From assembly GCA_026224775.1 (NCBI GenBank), contig JAMFRP010000007.1, positions 124,001 to 188,000 on the forward strand: DNA of 64,000 nucleotides, written 5' to 3'. This DNA comes from Bacteroidota bacterium. GTDB lineage: Bacteria; Bacteroidota; Bacteroidia; Sphingobacteriales; Sphingobacteriaceae. Of the stretch, positions 21,658 through 30,127 are shown piece by piece. Position 1 is the first letter of the stretch. Every line of letters begins with the position of its first letter. Under the pieces are notes generated by a model. That model ran no database searches, was not told the DNA's origin, and worked only from the letters and a program-made list of their open reading frames with translations. The translations under genes were made by a program, and so were the position numbers.

Positions 21658-24468
21658 TTATTTACCTGAGAAATCAAAATATAAGGTGAGCGACAAAGCA
21701 TCCTCGATATGCTTATCGTAATTAAAATATTGGTTTAACTGTCCTTCTGGCCCTAATTTCTCCGGTTTTTGTGATTTTGTACCGATGGGCGGGATGCCAT
21801 GCATAAACGAAATATCGCCCGTTGGAAAAGCAGGGGCTATATTGTTGCCGTAAGTAAGTTTTGGATATTGCGGCGTAAACAAGCGCATAAACACATCCCT
21901 GCTATCGCAAATAATGGTAATTGGCTGGGTGTTAGTTTGCAACTTCATCCAATACAGGTTGGAATAATAACCCTTAAATTCGGGGTAGATGAGTTTAGTG
22001 CTGTCTTCACCGGTTATGGTATTGTTATAGGTTTTGTTCCAAACATTTAGCATAGTCCCTTTCATCCGATCTTTCCAAACCCGGTACGGGCCATCGCCCA
22101 TATATTCCACTCCTTTTACATCCTTTTCGGGATAACTAAAGCTTACACCAAGCAGGTTTGCTTCCTCGCCAATCGGCCAGTACTTCACATCTAATCGCAC
22201 CAATCCCGAAGGAAATATCATCCATCGTAACTGTGCTTCGGTAGTTTTTTTAGCGAACTCGGCTTCAACCACAAGTGTATCAGCGTTGTAGTGATAACTT
22301 AATTTTTGAAACCCTGCTTTATCCTGTCCTTCAGCTAATAAAGGACCGTTAATCAATGGAATATCACCTTTTTTATTAGTTACCTTTTTTAGGATACCTG
22401 AATTGCGGTTTATCTCTAACTTAATCCCGTTAGCGCTTATTTTGTATAAGGAGTCTGTTTCTTTTATTTCAGGTTTATTACTGCCGGATGTTGCGATCAT
22501 GCGTTTGGCTATTGCGGTATGACTTGCTATTGGCCAGCTCCAGGTAAACAGTTCATTTTTGTATGGGTCGAAAGCAGTAACGTACAATACATCATAATTT
22601 TGCCAGCCTACAGGTAAATTTAGGTCTAGCGAACCGTATTGCCCAGGTAATACATCAGGCGAAATAATGGTACCACGCAGTGCGGTTGCAGATGTTGTTT
22701 GATAAGGGTTACTTAATTTAACCAGTTTATAAGTAAAGCTGCATTGTTTAAGGTTAGTGTATAAATACCTGTTTTCCAGTTGTAATTTACCATCAAAAGC
22801 AGATGTAATTTCTTTTGGTTCGAGGTGGACAGGGTTCCAAACCTCTTTAATGGTATAATAGCTACCTTCTTTTTCATGATATGGGCCTAAAATACCATCC
22901 GGGCCGTGATCACCATCGGAATCTAACAGACCATTTTTGTCTGTACGCACAACCGCCTCATCAGCAAAAACCCAGATAAAACCGCCTGCCGATATAGGTG
23001 TATGCCACATCTGCTCCCAATAATCATCTAAACCTGCACCTGCGCCGCCATCATAAATGCCGTGCAAAAATTCAGTAGGAAAAAATACATCATGACCGTG
23101 CATGGCGGTATTTGTACCATAATCATAATTGATATAATGCTGTGTATTAGTGCCTCTGAAAACTGCCCATGGGTGAATTAAAGGGCGTTTTTGAATATCC
23201 ATATCATCAAACCAATGATCGAGGTCGAAATTAAACCCACCTTCGTTGCCGTTATCCCAGATCACTATGGATGGATGATTTTCATCTTTTGAAATCATCT
23301 CCTTTGCGAGTTTTGAACCAACCTGCGTATCGTAAGCATGATGCCAGCCGGTTAATTCATCCAACACAAATAAACCCAGCGAATCGCACACATCCAGAAA
23401 ATGCTCATCAGGCGGATAATGGGACATACGCACCGCATTCATATTCATCGCTTTGATGAGCTTTACGTCGGCAATACTTATGGACTTATTTAGTGCCCTA
23501 CCTGTTGTAGGCCAAAATGAGTGATGATTTACGCCTTTAAATTTGATTTTAACGTTGTTTACATAGATGCCGTCGTGCAGGCGAAGTTCAACTGTACGAA
23601 AGCCAAAACGTTGTTGTACTGTATGAATTTCTTTACCATTAGATTGAAGCGTGAAAACTACATTGTACAAATTAGGAAACTCCGGCGACCACAGTTTTGG
23701 CGCAATAAAATGAGTTTTGATTAAGACGGATGTGTCGCCAGCCTTTATGTTTGTAGAAAAAACAGCGCCTACTTTTTGACCACTAACAGTATAAAACTGC
23801 CCGGTAATTGTGCCCGCATTTTTTATGTTAGATAGTTTAAGCTCCGCTTTAAAGTTACCGTCAGCCTTACCATCAACAGCAATGTGGCTGATATGCTCTT
23901 TAGGGAAAGCCTCTAAAAACACCGGTCTGAATATGCCGCCGAAAACCCAAAAATCGCCTTTACGCTCCGACGCGTTAACAGAAGCATTTGCGGAATATTT
24001 AGATACGGTAACTTCCAGTAAATTACTTTGCCCGTATTTAAGCAATTTGGTTATATCATATTTAAAACGATAGAAAGCTCCCTGGTGAATATCGCCTGCC
24101 TGCTGACCGTTAATCATAACCTTAGTATCGGTCATCGAGCCATCAAATACAATATTGACATCTTTCCCCTGCCATGATGCGGGTACGTTGAACTGGTATT
24201 TGTATAAGCCTTGTTCTTTTCCTTTAAGGCTGTCCTTATCTAAGCCATAATTGTATTTTCCAAAACCTTGCAATTCCCAGTTTGATGGCACGGGGATGGT
24301 TGTCCACTTGCCTGAATTTTGGCCTGCGGTACAATAGAACTGCCAGTTTACCGTATGGCCACTCCCTGTACCGGAAAGAAACTGGATCTGTGTTTTTTGC
24401 GCGTAAATATTTATTGCCGGGATAATTAGCAATACGCAAATAAATATTTTAAGAGAGGCATATTTCAT
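21658..24468 (-). CDS. GH2 family glycosidase
   Basis: 936 aa; signal peptide 1-23 (IYAQ). GH2 jelly roll (about 50-190), Ig-like (about 195-295), TIM barrel (about 300-540) and long beta-rich C-terminal domains (about 550-930). Candidate acid/base Glu409 in NGNEGG and nucleophile Glu466 in FFPTEFLHG. The nucleophile segment is followed by a Gly-rich loop (YDGGAGAGLDDYW) not seen in the LacZ-type copy, so specificity probably differs. Possible targets in pectin side chains are beta-galactosides, beta-glucuronides or arabinopyranosides; the sequence alone does not decide. Spacing to neighbours is 7 and 3 nt. Confidence 0.88.
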   Translation of the reverse strand: MKYASLKIFICVLLIIPAINIYAQKTQIQFLSGTGSGHTVNWQFYCTAGQNSGKWTTIPVPSNWELQGFGKYNYGLDKDSLKGKEQGLYKYQFNVPASWQGKDVNIVFDGSMTDTKVMINGQQAGDIHQGAFYRFKYDITKLLKYGQSNLLEVTVSKYSANASVNASERKGDFWVFGGIFRPVFLEAFPKEHISHIAVDGKADGNFKAELKLSNIKNAGTITGQFYTVSGQKVGAVFSTNIKAGDTSVLIKTHFIAPKLWSPEFPNLYNVVFTLQSNGKEIHTVQQRFGFRTVELRLHDGIYVNNVKIKFKGVNHHSFWPTTGRALNKSISIADVKLIKAMNMNAVRMSHYPPDEHFLDVCDSLGLFVLDELTGWHHAYDTQVGSKLAKEMISKDENHPSIVIWDNGNEGGFNFDLDHWFDDMDIQKRPLIHPWAVFRGTNTQHYINYDYGTNTAMHGHDVFFPTEFLHGIYDGGAGAGLDDYWEQMWHTPISAGGFIWVFADEAVVRTDKNGLLDSDGDHGPDGILGPYHEKEGSYYTIKEVWNPVHLEPKEITSAFDGKLQLENRYLYTNLKQCSFTYKLVKLSNPYQTTSATALRGTIISPDVLPGQYGSLDLNLPVGWQNYDVLYVTAFDPYKNELFTWSWPIASHTAIAKRMIATSGSNKPEIKETDSLYKISANGIKLEINRNSGILKKVTNKKGDIPLINGPLLAEGQDKAGFQKLSYHYNADTLVVEAEFAKKTTEAQLRWMIFPSGLVRLDVKYWPIGEEANLLGVSFSYPEKDVKGVEYMGDGPYRVWKDRMKGTMLNVWNKTYNNTITGEDSTKLIYPEFKGYYSNLYWMKLQTNTQPITIICDSRDVFMRLFTPQYPKLTYGNNIAPAFPTGDISFMHGIPPIGTKSQKPEKLGPEGQLNQYFNYDKHIEDALSLTLYFDFSGK

Positions 24469-24475
24469 GCTCAGA

Positions 24476-25939
24476 TTAATTAGCTGTTAATGTAAATTTC
24501 AATGGATTATCGGTGCGAAAAGGAACCGCGGGCAACCCGTTTTTATTGTAGAAATTGGGCTCGGCTACTTCCGTCCAGGCGAAGCGTGCCGTTACCGGGT
24601 GAGGTACTTCGGGCGATGAAACCGCTACTTTGTCACCCTCAATTATAGCTTTCGCAGCAACGAATTTGCCATCGCTGCCCGAGATCTCGAAATAATCAAG
24701 CGGTTTGCCATCGTGGCTCACTAGGCCGTCGCCAACATATTTAAAATCAAGTATGATCTTGTTTCCTTTAACCTGCATGCTTTGGTACATCGGGCCTGAA
24801 AAAACCACATTCTTTTTTCCGTAGGTATTTGCCAAGGCCTGTAATTCTAGCCTACGCCCTACCACCCATTTAAATGCCGGGTGAATATTGGTTAATGAAT
24901 CATTCAAATCGGTAGTAACAATCATCCCAGTATGCGGTATTTTGAGTGCCACGGTTTGGGCCTCACGGAATTCAGGTTCGGTATAGACCGTGTAGGTTAT
25001 ATTGCTTTTAGCTCTTGAATAATAAAATGGCGCTATCTGCACGTAATAAAATGGTAGATCCTTATCGCCCCAAATTTGTCGCCACCAATTGATGAGCGCT
25101 TCCATTTTGTAGGTATAACTAATGGTTTCGCCTAAATACGCACCACTTTCACCCTGATACCATAAAAAACCACGTACAGCATAAGGCGCTACAGGTGCTA
25201 TCATATTCACATAAAGCTTGCCGGGATCGCCATCTACTTTTATATTATTTTGCTTGAAATAAGGAATGGCATCGAATGCTTCAGCAGGCATCCATGGTTC
25301 GATCCGGCTGCCACTTATCGCGGAGCAGATGATACCAACAGGAACATGCAAATCATGGTTCAGGTTCTTCGCGAAGAAATATCCCGCTGCCGAGAAGTTT
25401 CGTAATGCTGTGCCTTCGGCAACATCCCAGCCTGAATGGGTGGAATCGGGCATTCTTAAATTGTGTTGGGTAACTAAAAATATCCTGATCTGTGGATTAT
25501 GTGCCTTGTCGAGTTCGTCAATCGGTGTATTAATGGTAGTGGTATCGGGCCTGCGCACTTTGCTGTTCTTACGCATTTCGTACGACATGTTGGACTGGCC
25601 CGAGCATAACCATACCTCGCCAACCAAAATATTACCAAGTTTGATGGTATTAGTGCCGCTTATTTCCAGTACCTGTGAGGTGGCTGATGCGGCCATTGGA
25701 TCAAGCATTACTTCCCACTTACCTGAGGCATCAGCAGTGGCTTTTTTAACCTGGTTGTTGAATTTAACTGTAACGTTTTCTCCTACGGTAGCGGTTCCCC
25801 AAATGGGTACAGGTTTGTCGCGTTGCAGCACCATTCCATTACCCAATATTTTTGGTATAACTATAGCCGCGTAAGTATTTGAAGCTATTGCGCTACAGAC
25901 TATTAAGAAAACGATAACTATGTATTTCCTGAGTAGCAT
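24476..25939 (-). CDS. SASA-type carbohydrate acetylesterase (sialate O-acetylesterase family)
   Basis: 487 aa; signal peptide 1-24. SGNH-type esterase of the sialate O-acetylesterase family: GEVWLCSGQSNM with nucleophile Ser116, FLWYQGESGA (about 258-267), and a C-terminal Asp/His block with His353 in NIHPAFK. A small N-terminal beta-sandwich (about 25-105) precedes it, as is common. In PULs these enzymes remove O-acetyl groups from plant glycans; RG-II carries O-acetyl esters on its fucosyl and aceryl residues, which fits. The ATG shares one base with the TAA of the upstream propeller gene (TAATG), implying translational coupling. Confidence 0.85.
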   Translation of the reverse strand: MLLRKYIVIVFLIVCSAIASNTYAAIVIPKILGNGMVLQRDKPVPIWGTATVGENVTVKFNNQVKKATADASGKWEVMLDPMAASATSQVLEISGTNTIKLGNILVGEVWLCSGQSNMSYEMRKNSKVRRPDTTTINTPIDELDKAHNPQIRIFLVTQHNLRMPDSTHSGWDVAEGTALRNFSAAGYFFAKNLNHDLHVPVGIICSAISGSRIEPWMPAEAFDAIPYFKQNNIKVDGDPGKLYVNMIAPVAPYAVRGFLWYQGESGAYLGETISYTYKMEALINWWRQIWGDKDLPFYYVQIAPFYYSRAKSNITYTVYTEPEFREAQTVALKIPHTGMIVTTDLNDSLTNIHPAFKWVVGRRLELQALANTYGKKNVVFSGPMYQSMQVKGNKIILDFKYVGDGLVSHDGKPLDYFEISGSDGKFVAAKAIIEGDKVAVSSPEVPHPVTARFAWTEVAEPNFYNKNGLPAVPFRTDNPLKFTLTAN

Positions 25940-27786
25940 TAGTAGGTAGATGTTTTAAATGATTTGATATAAAAAGCAGCCGGCGGAGCCGGTTCGCCGG
26001 GATTGGGTTGATCATAATCCTGATCTGTTGGCGTATCGGCAGTCGGGAAGCGCCTCACATCGCCGGTACGGAAAACCACACGTTCTACGCCAAGTATCGG
26101 TGCGAAAAACAGGTTAGTTAACACGTCCTTACCATTCACGTTTACGGTATAAAACCGGGTATCGGTATTGGCCTTTATCGTGATATGATAAGCCTGGTTA
26201 GCCACATATTTCATTATGTTTTTAGAGCGATAACCGGTTTTAGCCCTAAAAACCCCGGTTGAATCAAAGGTTAAACGCAAGGCAGCATCACCGGCCGCAT
26301 TTTGAAACTCAATATCCAGCATACCTGTGTTGTTTTGCGCGGGGATGATGGTAAAATCAGCTATCAGTTTTTTTGATTCAGGGATTACACGCTCTGCTTT
26401 GGCATAATCAAATTTATCCCAGTCTTTAAGTGTTAAACAACGTGTGCCATCGGGTGCTTTATCAATGCCTACCGGTGCCCATAGTGAGCTGTAGGTATTC
26501 CATTTCTCAAGTTCTTTACCGGCAGGCAGGGCATTAAAATTTTCGTCTGCTTGTGCTGTGGCGATTTCGGTCAACGGAACAGGAATTGATGATACCCAGA
26601 TATCCTCTTTATTCATGCTGTAGGTAACCCATAGTTTGCCATCGGGTGGTATGCCGTTACCTTCTTCGATACCACGGGTGTATTGCGGGCCGTATGATTT
26701 ATAATTGCCACCGTAACGCATGGTTGGTATCTCGCCATTAACCAATAAAAGATTGGTGTAATTTAACCCATCCTGACTAACCGAAGCCGCCAGTGGCCAG
26801 CGAAATTCCGACGGATTGTAAACTGTAACGTATTTACCATCGGAAGTACGTTGCCCCCATATTTTTGCGTTGCTGGTTACAAACCTTGGTGCGCGACTTG
26901 CATTGGCTGGCCATGTTTTACCATTATCAGTACTGATAGCGGTTAAGGCATATTTCCATAATCCTACCACTCTGCCATCGGGCAAATGATAAAAATTGAA
27001 TGCTTTATAATCTTTGTGAAGCGGAATTAAAGGATCGCCACGATCTGTTTCTTCTTGCCATTGCATCATCATTAGGGGGGTCGCCATCAACTCATCACAT
27101 GCCTGTACAAATTCTTTATCCTTGCTTGTTTTGTAGAAAGGGTATGACGTATTACTTTCGTTCCATTTTGGGTTATAATGGATAAAGTAGATCGGGCCAA
27201 ATTTCCCGTTTGGATAAACCTCACGTACTACCCTGCCTATACCTTTCCCATCGTTAGGATCATCGTGCGCATCTAAACATATCCCGTAAAAGCCAAGCAC
27301 TAACAAACGTTTTGATTTGGCGGTGTAAAAGCCCATGCGCTGGTGCATAACCGCATATAAATCTTTAGCAACTCCTGCGTGTCCTTCTTTTGTGGTGCCA
27401 TCAGGTATTTTGTATTGGGGGAAAATAACTGTTGGTTTTGACCAGGTTGCACCGTCTTTGGAGGTGATAAGCAATGTTTGACCGGGGGGAACGCTCTCGC
27501 CTATCTTATCACTTAAATATTCTACATAAAAAGTATTATTCCAGTATGCCAGCATGGGCTGGTGGTTGTAGGTAAAACCAAAGCCGTCGGCTTGCTCGGG
27601 GTGTTCCCGATTTGCGCGGAATATTTGCATACTATGCACACCTATTACGGGTGTGAGCCTGCCGTTGTGATAGTCGACACTGGCAACGGTGTTCCCGGTA
27701 TATCTAACGGTGTCCTGCGCGGAAACATTGAGGCTAAATCCGGCAATTGCGATCAGAATAATATATATTTTAACTTTCAGCATCAT
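25939..27786 (-). CDS. Secreted beta-propeller plus jelly-roll protein, putative rhamnosyl-glucuronate-cleaving enzyme
   Basis: 615 aa; tandem ATG start (27786/27783) and signal peptide ending NVSAQ. Residues about 30-415 form a sialidase-like propeller with Asp-box-like repeats (TSKDGATWSKP, STDNGKTWP). A conserved-looking block has EGHAGVAKD, MHQRMGFY and FYGICLDAHDDPNDG. Residues about 425-610 are a jelly-roll domain ending just before the stop. No sialidase FRIP motif. By overall type it resembles propeller families acting on rhamnose linked to glucuronate (GH145 hydrolases or PL42 lyases), but I could not verify their catalytic residues. RG-II contains rhamnose and glucuronate. Treat the function as unknown. 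Confidence 0.5.
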   Translation of the reverse strand: MMLKVKIYIILIAIAGFSLNVSAQDTVRYTGNTVASVDYHNGRLTPVIGVHSMQIFRANREHPEQADGFGFTYNHQPMLAYWNNTFYVEYLSDKIGESVPPGQTLLITSKDGATWSKPTVIFPQYKIPDGTTKEGHAGVAKDLYAVMHQRMGFYTAKSKRLLVLGFYGICLDAHDDPNDGKGIGRVVREVYPNGKFGPIYFIHYNPKWNESNTSYPFYKTSKDKEFVQACDELMATPLMMMQWQEETDRGDPLIPLHKDYKAFNFYHLPDGRVVGLWKYALTAISTDNGKTWPANASRAPRFVTSNAKIWGQRTSDGKYVTVYNPSEFRWPLAASVSQDGLNYTNLLLVNGEIPTMRYGGNYKSYGPQYTRGIEEGNGIPPDGKLWVTYSMNKEDIWVSSIPVPLTEIATAQADENFNALPAGKELEKWNTYSSLWAPVGIDKAPDGTRCLTLKDWDKFDYAKAERVIPESKKLIADFTIIPAQNNTGMLDIEFQNAAGDAALRLTFDSTGVFRAKTGYRSKNIMKYVANQAYHITIKANTDTRFYTVNVNGKDVLTNLFFAPILGVERVVFRTGDVRRFPTADTPTDQDYDQPNPGEPAPPAAFYIKSFKTSTY

Positions 27787-27792
27787 ATTATA

Positions 27793-28731
27793 TTAATTAG
27801 CCGTTGATGCGGCTGCTAACTTTAAGTTTTTAAGCGTCTTATAGCTTACTTTAAAAATTGTTCCGTGTTTGTGCCCCTGAGGCACGCTAACAGAATCTGC
27901 TATATTGGTGAATGTTTTAAAATCGGTTGTACGCATACAACCAAATTTTTTGAGGCGGTATGAGTCGTAGTAAATTAACCAATCTTTGCCTGCTTTTGTT
28001 ATTGTTGGGCCTTCGGAGTACATCTCGGTAAACCGTTTGGAATAGTTTGTATAAGGCCCAAGCGGATTATTGCTAAATGCAACTAAAATATTGCGGTTTG
28101 GCCTCGTATTATCTTTCATTACCAAAACATATTTTCCTTCGGCGATCTTTACGATTTCAGGATCTATCACACTAAAACCGGGATCAAGAAATAGCTTCGC
28201 GGGTGTAAAGGTTTTAAAGTCTTTAGTGACGGTGTAATACAGGCGGTGATTATTATTCTCATCCTCCTCGCCTTTGGCAAAACGGAATGGTACTGTTGAT
28301 GCCCAGGTAATTATAAACTGATTTTTGGTATCATCATAAAACAACTCCGGTGCCCATGCATTAACAGCAGTTGGTTCATCGGCCATTACATTCAAGTGTT
28401 GTTCCGCCGACCAATGGATCAGGTCGGAAGATTCGGCATAGCCAATACCTGTATCGTTTTTCCATCCGGTTGTCCAAACTAAGTGATAAATACCGTCGGG
28501 GCCTTGCTCTATTGAGGGGTCTCGAATGATCTTAGCATCCCCTACTTCAGGTTTTATGAAGATATGGTTAAGATCCGTCCAGTGATAGGCATCGTGGCTG
28601 TATAATAATCTTAACCCGGCGCTTGCAGGCTCGTTGAAGGATGTAAAAAGGTATACATCTTTTTTGCTTTTACAGGAAAACAATAGCATCCCTGCTAACA
28701 CAAAAAGGTATATTTTTTTAGATCCCCACAT
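27793..28731 (-). CDS. GH43 family lipoprotein glycosidase
   Basis: 312 aa. The N-terminus ends in a lipobox (LLFSC, Cys20), so it is probably lipid-anchored; the following KSKKD is not a clear surface-export signal. Five-bladed propeller with the GH43 triad: base Asp71 (IIRDPSI), pKa modulator Asp190 (SVIDPEIV) and acid Glu240 (YSEGPTI); AWAPEL at 126-130 is a common GH43 feature. GH43 enzymes mostly release L-arabinose, D-xylose or beta-1,3-galactose; arabinose is the likely target in pectin side chains, but the subfamily is not decided. It is one of two lipoproteins recognised here (with SusD). Confidence 0.8.
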   Translation of the reverse strand: MWGSKKIYLFVLAGMLLFSCKSKKDVYLFTSFNEPASAGLRLLYSHDAYHWTDLNHIFIKPEVGDAKIIRDPSIEQGPDGIYHLVWTTGWKNDTGIGYAESSDLIHWSAEQHLNVMADEPTAVNAWAPELFYDDTKNQFIITWASTVPFRFAKGEEDENNNHRLYYTVTKDFKTFTPAKLFLDPGFSVIDPEIVKIAEGKYVLVMKDNTRPNRNILVAFSNNPLGPYTNYSKRFTEMYSEGPTITKAGKDWLIYYDSYRLKKFGCMRTTDFKTFTNIADSVSVPQGHKHGTIFKVSYKTLKNLKLAAASTAN

Positions 28732-28748
28732 AACTATTAAGTACGATT

Positions 28749-30122
28749 TTATATAGCATCAAGTATCAATACCCAGTCGTTACCATTTGCAGGTTGGCCG
28801 GGAGGATTGAACTTCGCTGTTTTTAATTTATTAAAAATGCCGATAACCGAGGTTTCTCCATTACGCGGATTATACCACGATGCCTTGATTTTTTTACCCG
28901 GCAATTGCCCGGTATTTATATCCATATTACGGCCGGTGTAGGTATAGATGAAAGCATAATCTTTACCTCTGGTAGCTATCAATCTGTTATATCGTTGACC
29001 TTGATTAGCCGCTATTAATGATTGTGCAGGTACACGCTCAAAATAAGGGCGTGAGAGCATCAGTTTTTCCAGATACACCATTTGCTGTGCGCCGGGATCG
29101 TTAATGGATTTATACCAGTAGTCCTTTGATCCATAAGCGCTGCCTTTATCTTTTGGGTTATGCATTTGCATTACATCGTTATTACCATAAGTATAACCTG
29201 CCGCCCCTGCAAAAACCGACCAGTAACCGTAGCGCCTTACGTCAGCATCCGTCCAGCGTGGCAAGTTTATATCATGTAAGCCGTAAGGTATTTTTTCGTA
29301 TGATGGTTCGGCATCCAATGTGGGTTTAATTGGTATTTTGTTGTAGTCGTTTTGAATATAGCGCCAATTATCCTCACCATAGTGAAGATCATTTTTTGAT
29401 GTATCCTGACTATAATTTCTGTGGCCGGATTGGATGCTGTTAAAGCTTAACCAAGGCTCGTTATGAAACCAGATTGATGATTCTGTTCTACCACGAGGAT
29501 GGAAAGTGATCAAATGATCCGGATCAATAGCATGGATGGTATTGCCGATGGTATTCCAAACTTTTATGGAATCGCTGCCTGGTATATCGCCCCCATTCAT
29601 CCAAATCACGTTACTGTATGATTTATAACGATTGGCCAGAAATGTCGCGTATGTTTTAGCCTGATTTTGGTTGATATGCGCTGATTTTACCACCGAACCC
29701 CAAACCGGAACTAAAGCAATGTAGATACCTTTCTCTTCGGCCTTCTTTAATACCCAGTCTATGTTGTTCCAGTAGTTATTGGGATAGTTTGCATCAGCGA
29801 TTTTAGGATTGGTGATATTCCTATTGTTTAGGGCTGAATCTCCATAAAAATCCGTTTCAGACAAGCTATGTAAAACCATTACCTGTATTACATTGAACCC
29901 TTGTTTACGGCGGGTCTCCAGATATTTCTCAGCATCCTCTCGGTTTAGCTTGGAGAACAAAAGCCACCCCGTATCGCCCATCCAAAAGAAAGGTTTATCA
30001 TCAGCCTGAAAAAAACGATGATTGGCCGATACTTTCAATTCGGGCAATACTTCGACTTGCTGGCTTTTTATGGAAAAAAGCACACCAGAAATAAGACCTA
30101 CAAGAACAATATTTTTAAACAT
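28749..30122 (-). CDS. GH140-like apiosidase (DUF4038 family)
   Basis: 457 aa starting at the ATG at 30122 (MFKNIVLVG), 5 nt after the upstream stop; the longer frame from 30146 would overlap that gene and spoil the signal peptide. Signal peptide about 1-20. TIM barrel beginning with HRFFQADDKPFFWMGDTGW, the DUF4038 signature. Candidate catalytic residues are Asp179 (NVIWMNGGDI) and Glu272 (TLDAEPSYE), a spacing close to that of the Asp/Glu pair of BT1012, the RG-II apiosidase that founded GH140. A small C-terminal beta domain (about 375-455) completes the fold. It should cut D-apiose from galacturonic acid at the base of side chains A and B. Confidence 0.8.
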   Translation of the reverse strand: MFKNIVLVGLISGVLFSIKSQQVEVLPELKVSANHRFFQADDKPFFWMGDTGWLLFSKLNREDAEKYLETRRKQGFNVIQVMVLHSLSETDFYGDSALNNRNITNPKIADANYPNNYWNNIDWVLKKAEEKGIYIALVPVWGSVVKSAHINQNQAKTYATFLANRYKSYSNVIWMNGGDIPGSDSIKVWNTIGNTIHAIDPDHLITFHPRGRTESSIWFHNEPWLSFNSIQSGHRNYSQDTSKNDLHYGEDNWRYIQNDYNKIPIKPTLDAEPSYEKIPYGLHDINLPRWTDADVRRYGYWSVFAGAAGYTYGNNDVMQMHNPKDKGSAYGSKDYWYKSINDPGAQQMVYLEKLMLSRPYFERVPAQSLIAANQGQRYNRLIATRGKDYAFIYTYTGRNMDINTGQLPGKKIKASWYNPRNGETSVIGIFNKLKTAKFNPPGQPANGNDWVLILDAI

Positions 30123-30127
30123 ATTAC

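Noticed and set aside
25266..25874. 202-codon plus-strand open frame opposite the SASA esterase
   Set aside because: It lies wholly antisense to a convincing gene with intact catalytic motifs, has no signal peptide, domain or start context, and is explained by codon bias of the real frame.
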